Part shown: positions 57,023 to 64,000 of the stretch, in pieces
Layout of the letters: each line of letters begins with the position of its first letter
How positions within the stretch are numbered: position 1 is the first letter of the stretch
NCBI GenBank assembly: GCA_013416485.1
Contig: JACCEO010000002.1
Span: 186,001-250,000, forward strand
Source of the DNA: Alcaligenaceae bacterium
GTDB taxonomy: Bacteria; Pseudomonadota; Gammaproteobacteria; Burkholderiales; Burkholderiaceae_B
Direction of reading: 5' to 3'
DNA: 64,000 nt
The notes under the pieces: generated by a model
The model's database searches: none
Told to the model about the DNA's origin: nothing
Seen by the model: the letters and a program-made list of their open reading frames with translations, nothing else
Position numbers and translations under genes: made by a program

Positions 57023-57991
57023 ATGGCCGTTTTTACCCCCGTCAGCGACAGCGACGCACGCGACCTGTTAACGCTATATTCGCTGGGCGAGCTGGTGTCC
57101 TTGCGTGGCATTACTGCCGGCATTGAAAATACCAACTACTTCCTGAATACCACCCAAGGCGAATACGTACTGACGTTATTCGAAGTCTTGCGCCACGATC
57201 AGCTCCCCTTCTATATTGAGCTGATGCACCATCTGGCCCAGCACGATATTCCCGTACCTCAACCCCAAACCCTGAAAGACGGAACGCGCCTGACCACGTT
57301 GCACGACAGGCCATGTGCCATAGTCACACGCCTGTCGGGTGGCTACGAACCTGCTCCTGGACCCATACACTGCGAATTGGCGGGTGCTACTCTGGCCGCT
57401 ATGCACTTGGCGGCACGCGATTTCCCCTTAGTTCAGTCCAATTTGCGCGGATTATCTTGGTGGCAAGACAACGTACCTCATGTACTGCCCTTTTTAACGC
57501 CTGCGCAAACCAGCATGATTAGCCAAGCACTGGACGAGCAAACTCAATTCGCCCAGACAGCTACCTATGCTGCCTTGCCCACAGGTCCAGCGCACTGTGA
57601 TCTATTTCGCGACAACGTGCTATTTGATGGCACGTTTGAGAACCCGCGTATGGGTGGTTTTATTGACTTTTATTTTGCCGGCTGTGACACTTGGATCTTT
57701 GATGTGGCAGTCAGTGTCAATGACTGGTGCATAGATCGCAATACGGGGGTATTAATTACCGATAAAGTCCAAGCCCTATTAGCTGCCTACGCCACTGTAC
57801 GGCCTTTCACTGCTGAAGAAAAACAGGCTTGGCCGGTAATACTCAAGGGTGCTGCATTACGATTCTGGGTATCCCGGCTTTATGATTTCTATCTGCCACG
57901 CGAAGCCCAAACCCTAAAACCCCATGACCCCCGTCATTTTGAACGTATTTTGCACCAGCGTCAGGTGGGCAATATTGTGGCACTGCCCTAG
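57023..57991 (+). CDS. thrB: Homoserine kinase (ThrB, aminoglycoside-phosphotransferase fold)
   Basis: A 322-residue kinase from ATG 57023 (MAVFTPVSDSDARDLL), the conserved N-terminus of this type. GITAGIENTNYFL is the nucleotide loop. GPAHCDLFRDNVLF is the catalytic loop, followed by GGFIDFYFAGCDTWIFDVA. It phosphorylates homoserine in threonine synthesis. This fold is unrelated to the GHMP-type ThrB of enteric bacteria. An in-frame start at 56990 is unlikely. It is 14 bases upstream of the next gene. Confidence 0.94.
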   Translation: MAVFTPVSDSDARDLLTLYSLGELVSLRGITAGIENTNYFLNTTQGEYVLTLFEVLRHDQLPFYIELMHHLAQHDIPVPQPQTLKDGTRLTTLHDRPCAIVTRLSGGYEPAPGPIHCELAGATLAAMHLAARDFPLVQSNLRGLSWWQDNVPHVLPFLTPAQTSMISQALDEQTQFAQTATYAALPTGPAHCDLFRDNVLFDGTFENPRMGGFIDFYFAGCDTWIFDVAVSVNDWCIDRNTGVLITDKVQALLAAYATVRPFTAEEKQAWPVILKGAALRFWVSRLYDFYLPREAQTLKPHDPRHFERILHQRQVGNIVALP

Positions 57992-58005
57992 GAAAATCAG
58001 GTTTT

Positions 58006-58779
58006 ATGCAAGCAGCAACTCTTCCTTTCATGTCCGGTTGGCTATGGATACGCTATGGCTATAAGCTGTTTTTAAGCCAGCCCCTAGCCATGCTGTTCTG
58101 GAGCATGATGACCAGTGTCCTGATTACGGCCAGTTATTTGGTGCCAATCTTAGGACAAATGATATTAATCGCCAGCACGCCCATACTGACTTTCATCAGT
58201 CTTAGCGCCTGCCAACACATAGCTGCAGGCCGCCTGATGCGCCTGCCCATGTGGGTGGAACCTTTGCGGGCTCCTGAAATTCGGCGCCGTTTACTTGGCC
58301 TAGGCATGGCCTACTTGGCATCATGTCTAACTGCTGGTTTTTTAGCGACCCTACCCTTTTTAGATGACTTGTCAGCTGCCATTAACGAACAAGGCGTACT
58401 GGACGAACACGCACTTATTGCCGCAATGCAAGGCCCATTCATTACCTTTGGCTTGCTGTATGTATTGATATCCATACTGTTCTGGCATGCTCCTGCGTTA
58501 ATCGGTTGGCACAAAATAAAAATCGCCCAGGCCTTATTTTTTTCCATGGTGGCTTGCTGGCGTAACAAAGGACCTTTTCTACTGTACGTAGTTAGTTGGG
58601 CCGGAATATTCTTTGCGCTGCAATTTGTTGCCGAATTCCTGGGCATGCTGGGCTTGTCACCAAGCAGCACCCAAATGCTGTTGACCCCAGTGAATATTGT
58701 TTTGGCCGCTGTACTGTACTGCAGTTTCTACCCCGCTTACACCAGTATTTTTGGGGACAATAACGCCAGCGCCAATTGA
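58006..58779 (+). CDS. BPSS1780-type membrane protein
   Basis: A 257-residue protein with about six membrane helices and the pattern WLWIRYGYKLFLSQPLAML, FISLSACQHIAAGRLMRLP and LYCSFYPAYTSIFG. Homologues, known by the Burkholderia locus name, commonly follow thrB in this order. Function is unknown. The last 43 bases overlap the DUF192 gene on the opposite strand. Confidence 0.85.
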   Translation: MQAATLPFMSGWLWIRYGYKLFLSQPLAMLFWSMMTSVLITASYLVPILGQMILIASTPILTFISLSACQHIAAGRLMRLPMWVEPLRAPEIRRRLLGLGMAYLASCLTAGFLATLPFLDDLSAAINEQGVLDEHALIAAMQGPFITFGLLYVLISILFWHAPALIGWHKIKIAQALFFSMVACWRNKGPFLLYVVSWAGIFFALQFVAEFLGMLGLSPSSTQMLLTPVNIVLAAVLYCSFYPAYTSIFGDNNASAN

Positions 58780-59066
58780 TCTGGGTAGTCTGGGTGCTTA
58801 GTACAAAACCCGGCAGGCAGTTCTACGACTGAATACGCCGCCCAGCACACTGACACCCTGTTGGGCGCTAGGGCATCCAGGCGCTTAATAATTTTCTGCT
58901 GCCTATCTAGATATAAAACATCTATCGGGTAACTTAGCCCCAGGGTATGTATCGCGCGACACGGCGATAGCCACAAGCCGGTCATTGATGACAAGCCAGA
59001 ATACGTATGTAAGCCAGTAAGCCGTTGCCAGAAACTGCTTGCCCTCAGTAGGGTCAGAGCGTTCAT
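58737..59066 (-). CDS. DUF192 (UPF0127) protein at the end of the tad operon
   Basis: A 109-residue protein with the DUF192 core: LTGLHTYSGLSSMTGLWLSPCRAIHTLGLSYPIDVLYLD-type region (read in parts) and VVELPAGFC. Members are often exported; here no convincing signal peptide precedes the domain. Its ATG overlaps the tadC stop (59063-59066), indicating coupled translation. Function is unknown. Confidence 0.85.
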   Translation of the reverse strand: MNALTLLRASSFWQRLTGLHTYSGLSSMTGLWLSPCRAIHTLGLSYPIDVLYLDRQQKIIKRLDALAPNRVSVCWAAYSVVELPAGFCTKHPDYPDQLALALLSPKILV

Positions 59067-59947
59067 AAGCCTGTTCCCACCAGCTTAATGACTATGGGAA
59101 ATCCTATAATCAAAAAAGTGCATGGAAATATACATAACACCATAGGGAACAGCATTTTCACCGGAGCTTCCAGGGCAAGCTTTTCAGCGCGTAAAAAACG
59201 CTCACTGCGACGTTGTTGGGACTGGGCGCGTAACAATGGTCCTAAACTCATGCCCAACTGATCCGCCTGAGCCAATGCTGTCACCAGACTACGTATAGCG
59301 GACAAATCCGTTCTAGTGGCCAAATCACTTAAGGCCTGCATACGCTGCACACCAGCCCGCATATCAGCCAACGCCCGGCGTAGCTCGGCACGCAAGGGCC
59401 CATCAGGACCATGCAAAGCCGCTTGCTGCAAAGCACCTTGTAGATTCAGGCCAGCCTCTACACATAGCGTTGTCATATCCAATAAAAAAGGGAATTCACG
59501 CAGCATGACACGCTGACGCTGTAACCCTAAATCACGTAACCATACACAAGGCCACCACATACTAATCAGTCCGCCTACCAAGCTTAGAAACACAACATGA
59601 CGCATTATCAAGCTGGTATATCCCATCAATAAACCCAGCAGTCCAGACACGCTAAGGATGAAAATCAAACTCTGTATAGCAACGATATGCTGTGGAGCTA
59701 AACCTTGGTCTTGTAAGCCTGCCTGAGCGATGCGGCTCTCTAACCGCCTACGTGTTCGCCAAGAAACAAATGGTGTCACAATAGGAGTTAAGGCGATTAT
59801 CCACGGCCATAGAACGCTTAACACACGCTGTCCCACTAGTGGCTGATTGCTGATCTTAAACATGGCTGGCCGCATGATGAACCAAACCAAAGCGTAAAGT
59901 GATACGCCTGCTGCCAGAATACTGACCCAAAAGTAGGCGTTATTCAT
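59063..59947 (-). CDS. tadC: TadC, Tad pilus inner-membrane platform protein
   Basis: A 294-residue protein from ATG 59947, two bases after the tadB stop; an upstream frame reaching 60124 only overlaps tadB. The type II secretion F domain (~150-270: EFPFLLDMTTLCVEAGLNLQGAL, LRRALADMRAGVQRMQALSDLA, ALAQADQLGMSLGPLLR) lies between membrane helices near the N-terminus, ~125-165 and the C-terminus. With TadB it forms the platform that the TadA ATPase acts on. Confidence 0.93.
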   Translation of the reverse strand: MNNAYFWVSILAAGVSLYALVWFIMRPAMFKISNQPLVGQRVLSVLWPWIIALTPIVTPFVSWRTRRRLESRIAQAGLQDQGLAPQHIVAIQSLIFILSVSGLLGLLMGYTSLIMRHVVFLSLVGGLISMWWPCVWLRDLGLQRQRVMLREFPFLLDMTTLCVEAGLNLQGALQQAALHGPDGPLRAELRRALADMRAGVQRMQALSDLATRTDLSAIRSLVTALAQADQLGMSLGPLLRAQSQQRRSERFLRAEKLALEAPVKMLFPMVLCIFPCTFLIIGFPIVIKLVGTGL

Positions 59948-59949
59948 AC

Positions 59950-60792
59950 TTAGACCTGAATGCTTACTATGCGACGGATGAAATACACGCCCGTCAGTTC
60001 CAACCCCAACACCAGAGCGATCACCACCCAACCTGCCGGTGTCTGCCATAACGCCTGCATGGCCTGCGGATCCAGATAATGCAATACCAAAGCCAAAACA
60101 AAAGGCAGTGCTGCCATCACCCAAGCTTGCATACGTCCCTGGGACGTCAAGGCATGTATACGTCCTAGCAAATGCAGTCGTGCTTGCAAGGTAGCTGCAA
60201 TTCCCTCTAGTGTTTCAGCCAGGCCTCCGCCACTTTGTGCAGCTATGGTGAGCGCCGACACCACCAAACCAGCGCCTTCACTTGGCATGCGTTGATAGAG
60301 CATCGCTAGCGCCTGATCCAGACCCACACCCATGCGCTGTTCACGCAGCATCAGGCCAAACTCCTGTGATAATGGTGCAGGGGACTGCAGCACAATGTGT
60401 CGTAAAGCTGCCTGCATTCCAGAGCCTGAACGCATGGCCCCTGCCAGGGCCAATAACAAATCTGGAAGCTGCTCATCAAAACGCTGTAAGCGCCTTCGCC
60501 TGTAACGTCTAACAACATACTGAGGCGTAATCAGCACTAGTATCCCAGCAATCATCGCCACCCAAAGCAAACCCGAAAATACCCAAGTGACCATAACGAT
60601 GGTGACACCAGCCAGTACATTGGCCAACCATAGCTGAGCTGGGTCCAGAAACAAAAAGAACTCACCTAAATGGCTGGTGGCTGCCTGTGTAAACCTTTGT
60701 TGATATTGCCGATAAGACTTACCCAAGTAATGCTGTAATAGCCAACTACTTATAAACACAAAAATAAATATGCTGAATATATAGGTAGTCAT
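59950..60792 (-). CDS. tadB: TadB, Tad pilus inner-membrane platform protein
   Basis: A 280-residue protein with N-terminal membrane helices (~5-20, 60-90), an F domain (~105-220: RFDEQLPDLLLALAGAMRSGSGMQAALRH, GLMLREQRMGVGLDQALAML, ALTIAAQSGGGLAETLEGIA) and C-terminal helices. It lies two bases after the ATPase gene and two before tadC. Confidence 0.94.
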   Translation of the reverse strand: MTTYIFSIFIFVFISSWLLQHYLGKSYRQYQQRFTQAATSHLGEFFLFLDPAQLWLANVLAGVTIVMVTWVFSGLLWVAMIAGILVLITPQYVVRRYRRRRLQRFDEQLPDLLLALAGAMRSGSGMQAALRHIVLQSPAPLSQEFGLMLREQRMGVGLDQALAMLYQRMPSEGAGLVVSALTIAAQSGGGLAETLEGIAATLQARLHLLGRIHALTSQGRMQAWVMAALPFVLALVLHYLDPQAMQALWQTPAGWVVIALVLGLELTGVYFIRRIVSIQV

Positions 60793-60794
60793 AG

Positions 60795-62534
60795 TTATTC
60801 CTGAGTTTGTTCTAAACCATTAAAGTCTGCCCCACCGTGTAGTACTTCTGTCTGCCGTGTGAAAACCTCGGGTGATAGACCCGATGGAAGCACAGAAAAA
60901 CACTCGGGCATCACCCCACAACCAGAAAATATAGGATTGGGCTGATCTTGATAACGAAATAACTCTTGGCTTTGTATGCGGCCACTTTCCATGCCGGTCA
61001 ACTCAACGATAGCAGTCACTACACGACGACCATTACTTAAGCGCATTTGCTGAACAATAATGTGTATGCTGGAAGCAATATGTTCTCGTACTGCTGCTAG
61101 CGGCAAGTCCATACCAGCCATCAAAATCATGGTTTCCAATCTGGCCAAGGCATCGCGGGGACTATTGGCATGCAAGGTGGTCAAGGACCCTTCATGCCCC
61201 GTATTCATAGCCGCCAACATATCAAAGGCCTCGGATCCTCGGCACTCACCTATGACGATACGATCGGGTCGCATGCGCAAGGCATTGCGGACCAAATCAC
61301 GTATCTGGATTTGCCCACGTCCCTCAAGATTAGCCGGCCGTGCTTCTAAAGCCACTAAATGTTGATGGCGCAAACGCAATTCAGCCGCGTCTTCTATTGT
61401 TACTATGCGTTCAGACTCAGGTATGGCATTCGATAAAATATTCAACAATGTTGTCTTGCCTGAACCCGTACCGCCAGAAACCAGTATATTTTTCTTGTGC
61501 TGGACACACGCCACCAAAAAATCTCGCATGGCCTCGTCTAGCGCACCCACCTTTAACAAATCACTCATGTCTGGACGGCGCTGAGGAAATTTTCTAATGG
61601 TCAGGCTAGCCCCGCGCAAAGCGACAGGCGGTATTACTGCATTGACCCGTGAGCCATCACGTAAACGGGCATCTACCATAGGTGAGCTTTCATCAATACG
61701 TCTTCCTAAAGGCGAGACTATGCGCTCTATGATACTTAGCACAGCTTGCTCGCTGCTAAATCCCGTGTGATGGCGTAACAACTGCCCTGCCGACTCGACA
61801 AACACTTCATCATGGCGGTTCACCATAATTTCTGACACACTGGGATCAGCCAACAAAGGTTCCAATGGACCCAAGCCTACCGCTTCGTTAACCACATCCT
61901 GTAATAGCTGTTGCCGGTCCAAATGCTCTGGTAGCTCCTTGTCATGCGCAATAATGTCCTGCATGGCGTGACTAGCGATGTCTCGCAAGGCCGCATCGCT
62001 AACCGTTGCAATATCACGACGGCGTAAATCCAGTTCCTTGAGCAAAGCCACATGCAAACGTCGACGATGCGGTAATAAGGTATCTTGCCAAGGGATAGTA
62101 TCCAACTGAAATAATGGCGTGTGACCCTTGAGCTGGGCTAGTTCGTTTACAGCAGGACTACTTACTACTAATGTATTTGATAGTTGATTTTGAAGCAGAC
62201 CCGTACTACATTCAGAGGTGCTTAAACGGGAATTTACCGTGTCTATTTCCAGTTCAAGTATCTGTATCAGGCAGTGACCAATCACGATTTCATCATTGGC
62301 ACACAAGGGACCGTATTCAGTCACACGCTTACCATTCACCAATGTCCCAGCCAAAGACCCATAATCCTCTAGAAACAGGCCCCCGACACGCTGCTCGATA
62401 CGGGCATGATGCTTAGCGACTCGCCAACTGCGTAAACGCAGGCCACATTCAGACGTCCTGCCTATATCCAACGGCAAACTAGTCTGCAAAGGACTACTGC
62501 TACCATCTTCAAAGCGTAATAATGCATGCAACAT
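60795..62534 (-). CDS. tadA: Tad pilus ATPase (CpaF/TadA) fused to an N-terminal FHA domain
   Basis: A 579-residue protein. Residues ~1-95 are an FHA phosphothreonine-binding domain (DIGRTSECGLRL, KHHARIEQR, GTLVNGKRV). Residues ~160-570 are the secretion ATPase: Walker A GGTGSGKT (354-361), VTIEDAAELRLRH, NALRMRPDRIVIGECRGSEAFDMLAAMNTGHEGS region with the Asp/His boxes. It powers Tad pilus assembly. The FHA domain suggests control by a phosphorylated partner. It starts three bases after the secretin gene, with no cpaE/tadZ between. Confidence 0.94.
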   Translation of the reverse strand: MLHALLRFEDGSSSPLQTSLPLDIGRTSECGLRLRSWRVAKHHARIEQRVGGLFLEDYGSLAGTLVNGKRVTEYGPLCANDEIVIGHCLIQILELEIDTVNSRLSTSECSTGLLQNQLSNTLVVSSPAVNELAQLKGHTPLFQLDTIPWQDTLLPHRRRLHVALLKELDLRRRDIATVSDAALRDIASHAMQDIIAHDKELPEHLDRQQLLQDVVNEAVGLGPLEPLLADPSVSEIMVNRHDEVFVESAGQLLRHHTGFSSEQAVLSIIERIVSPLGRRIDESSPMVDARLRDGSRVNAVIPPVALRGASLTIRKFPQRRPDMSDLLKVGALDEAMRDFLVACVQHKKNILVSGGTGSGKTTLLNILSNAIPESERIVTIEDAAELRLRHQHLVALEARPANLEGRGQIQIRDLVRNALRMRPDRIVIGECRGSEAFDMLAAMNTGHEGSLTTLHANSPRDALARLETMILMAGMDLPLAAVREHIASSIHIIVQQMRLSNGRRVVTAIVELTGMESGRIQSQELFRYQDQPNPIFSGCGVMPECFSVLPSGLSPEVFTRQTEVLHGGADFNGLEQTQE

Positions 62535-62537
62535 GGC

Positions 62538-63998
62538 TTACTCCGTGAAAGCATACTGATTAGCAGGGCCATTGTTTATGGGAGGCACCACATCCACTAA
62601 TGACAGCGGTGATGCAGATGTTGCCACCGTTAACCACTGACTGCCGTTGCTATCCCAAGGATTCCAGCCACCTGCAGATACGCCATCTGCAGTAACTGAT
62701 GCAGCCATTGGCAAGACAGGCTCAGGGCGTATAGGTACGTTGATGGCATTTTCCTGACCAAAAGACTCATCCAATAAGCCCAGACCTTTTTCTACACGTT
62801 GTTGCATGCCAGGATGGTCTGCCCCCACCACTACAGGAGTTACAAAAATAGCAAGTTCAGTATCATGTTGAGCCGCCTTCGTCGCTCGAAACAGCTGCCC
62901 CAATAAAGGCACATCACCTAAAACAGGTATCTTGTCCACATTGCGCGAGGCCTCACGCGATAAAAAACCCGCTAACACCAAAGTCTGTCCAGAATGCACA
63001 TTAAACTCAGTGGCTGCACGTCGGGTTTTTAATGAGGGACCATTGGGTACCGACAACGTTGCATCGACTGAACTGACCTCGACCTCGATGTGGGAACGGA
63101 TTGCACCGTTGTTTTCTACTCTGGGTGTAATACGTAAAGAAACGCCATAAGGCTTAAAAGACGTATTAGTATTGCCATTGGCATCAACCGTTGAATAGGG
63201 GACTTCGCCACCCGCTAAAAATTCAGCGGTTGCTCCGCTTCGCGCTAACAATTGGGGTTGTGCAAGGATCAGGGCGGAACCGCTTTGCGCCATAGCGTTA
63301 ATTCGTCCAGATAACAAGGCATTTACCCCAAAATACCCTGCAGCAACGGTAGCTGGAAATGGTAAATCCAGGACGGTATCTCCAGGACGCTCCACCAAGC
63401 GTTTACTGCCGCCATCCCAAGACAGGCCCGCATTAATGCCACCACTACTGCTAGGACTCCAGCGTACTCCCAGCTCCTGAAGCCGAGCACGTGGCACTTC
63501 TATAACCTGCACATCCAGCAGCACCATGCGATCCCAGCCTATCTGACTGGTGAAATCTAACAACTGCGGATAGCGCTTTGCGAGCTCCAACACGCGCTGC
63601 CTATCGCTATCCGACAGGTTTTCACCTTCCACCAAAAGCTTATCGCCCACCGTCGATACCCTGGCACCTGCTATACGCTCCAGCACAACTTTCAATTCTT
63701 GCTGGATCTGACGCGTCCCTTGCGCAGCTACATCCACCTGGTAGTGCCGTCTTTTCCCATCACTAGTCCATACTTGCATGGCACTAGCTCCCTCATTACG
63801 GGCAAAAACAATCACCTCTTTTTCATCAGTAGTAACAGCATTCAGAACATGGCCATCGCCTACTGCCACCCGTGCTACATCGGGGATCGCCAGTACACGC
63901 ACTTCACCAACCTGCATTTTCAGACCAAGATCAGCATAGGCATAGATTGGTAGCAACAATACCGTCACAGCGAAGCTCAGTCCAAAGGCACGCGTCAA
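62538..63998 (-). CDS. rcpA: Tad pilus secretin (RcpA/CpaC)
   Basis: A 486-residue outer-membrane secretin. A signal peptide (~1-22) is followed by the pilus/secretin N-domain (VGEVRVLAIPDVARVAVGDG), then the secretin core (~200-400: LLDVQVIEVPRARLQELGVRW, AQSGSALILAQPQLLARSG, GQTLVLAGFLSREASRNVDKIPVLGDVPLLG, FVTPVVV). It forms the pilus exit channel. The start is TTG at 63998, two bases from the window edge, so an earlier start outside the window cannot be excluded. Confidence 0.9.
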   Translation of the reverse strand: MTRAFGLSFAVTVLLLPIYAYADLGLKMQVGEVRVLAIPDVARVAVGDGHVLNAVTTDEKEVIVFARNEGASAMQVWTSDGKRRHYQVDVAAQGTRQIQQELKVVLERIAGARVSTVGDKLLVEGENLSDSDRQRVLELAKRYPQLLDFTSQIGWDRMVLLDVQVIEVPRARLQELGVRWSPSSSGGINAGLSWDGGSKRLVERPGDTVLDLPFPATVAAGYFGVNALLSGRINAMAQSGSALILAQPQLLARSGATAEFLAGGEVPYSTVDANGNTNTSFKPYGVSLRITPRVENNGAIRSHIEVEVSSVDATLSVPNGPSLKTRRAATEFNVHSGQTLVLAGFLSREASRNVDKIPVLGDVPLLGQLFRATKAAQHDTELAIFVTPVVVGADHPGMQQRVEKGLGLLDESFGQENAINVPIRPEPVLPMAASVTADGVSAGGWNPWDSNGSQWLTVATSASPLSLVDVVPPINNGPANQYAFTE

Positions 63999-64000
63999 TC

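Overview
This window reads as a chromosomal segment of a betaproteobacterium, most likely Burkholderiales of the Alcaligenaceae type. The evidence is gene content and order: leuC-leuD-leuB-asd-fimV-truA-trpF, gshB-EIIA(Man)-ptsH-ptsI, pheS-pheT-ihfA-merR, a BPSS1780-type membrane protein, and an intermediate base composition by eye. Genes are dense, mostly on the minus strand, often with 4-base start/stop overlaps. I see no insertion sequence, prophage, CRISPR array or rRNA. One tRNA gene, tRNA-Val(GAC), is present.

Region by region. 1-8804 (minus): a Pel exopolysaccharide operon, pelA-pelB-pelC-pelD, with pelD running off the left edge. PelB is unusually long because of an internal tandem duplication. 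Upstream of pelA lies a separate secreted GH114-type glycosidase (9158-9988). Divergent from it is a LuxR-type regulator whose receiver domain lacks the phospho-acceptor Asp. 11125-17543 (minus): a SUF iron-sulfur operon, sufR-sufB-sufC-sufD-sufS-sufU-sufT, with a clear dyad operator on its promoter, preceded by an Atm1-type ABC exporter. 19386-20942 (plus): one polypeptide that fuses an ECF sigma factor to an RskA-like transmembrane anti-sigma factor. 20947-23199: L-serine dehydratase and an AraC regulator with a pseudo-receiver domain. 23360-28247 (minus): rpmI-rplT-pheS-pheT-ihfA-merR. 28365-34561: comM, ubiK, a lipoprotein and the ptsI/ptsH/EIIA/gshB group, lying between rpmI and infC, which are normally adjacent. 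34675-37386: infC (ATC start), thrS, tRNA-Val. 37546-44179: aldo-keto reductase, fdxA, kynureninase, trpF, a TRAP transporter pair without a binding protein, truA. 44184-50020: fimV-like gene, asd, leuB, leuD, leuC. 50137-58779: M48 protease lipoprotein, aroC, selO, membrane proteins, CBS protein, dusA, homoserine kinase. 58737-63998 (minus): part of a Tad pilus locus (secretin, FHA-CpaF ATPase, TadB, TadC) ending in a DUF192 gene.

How it works together: much of the window is housekeeping (translation, Fe-S assembly, leucine, threonine and aromatic pathways). Two surface systems, Pel matrix and Tad pili, flank it. The most unusual items are the sigma/anti-sigma fusion, the enlarged PelB with a neighbouring stand-alone GH114 enzyme, the break of the infC-rpmI-rplT cluster, and the Rrf2-type operator at sufR. 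All calls rest on reading the sequence; no database search was run.
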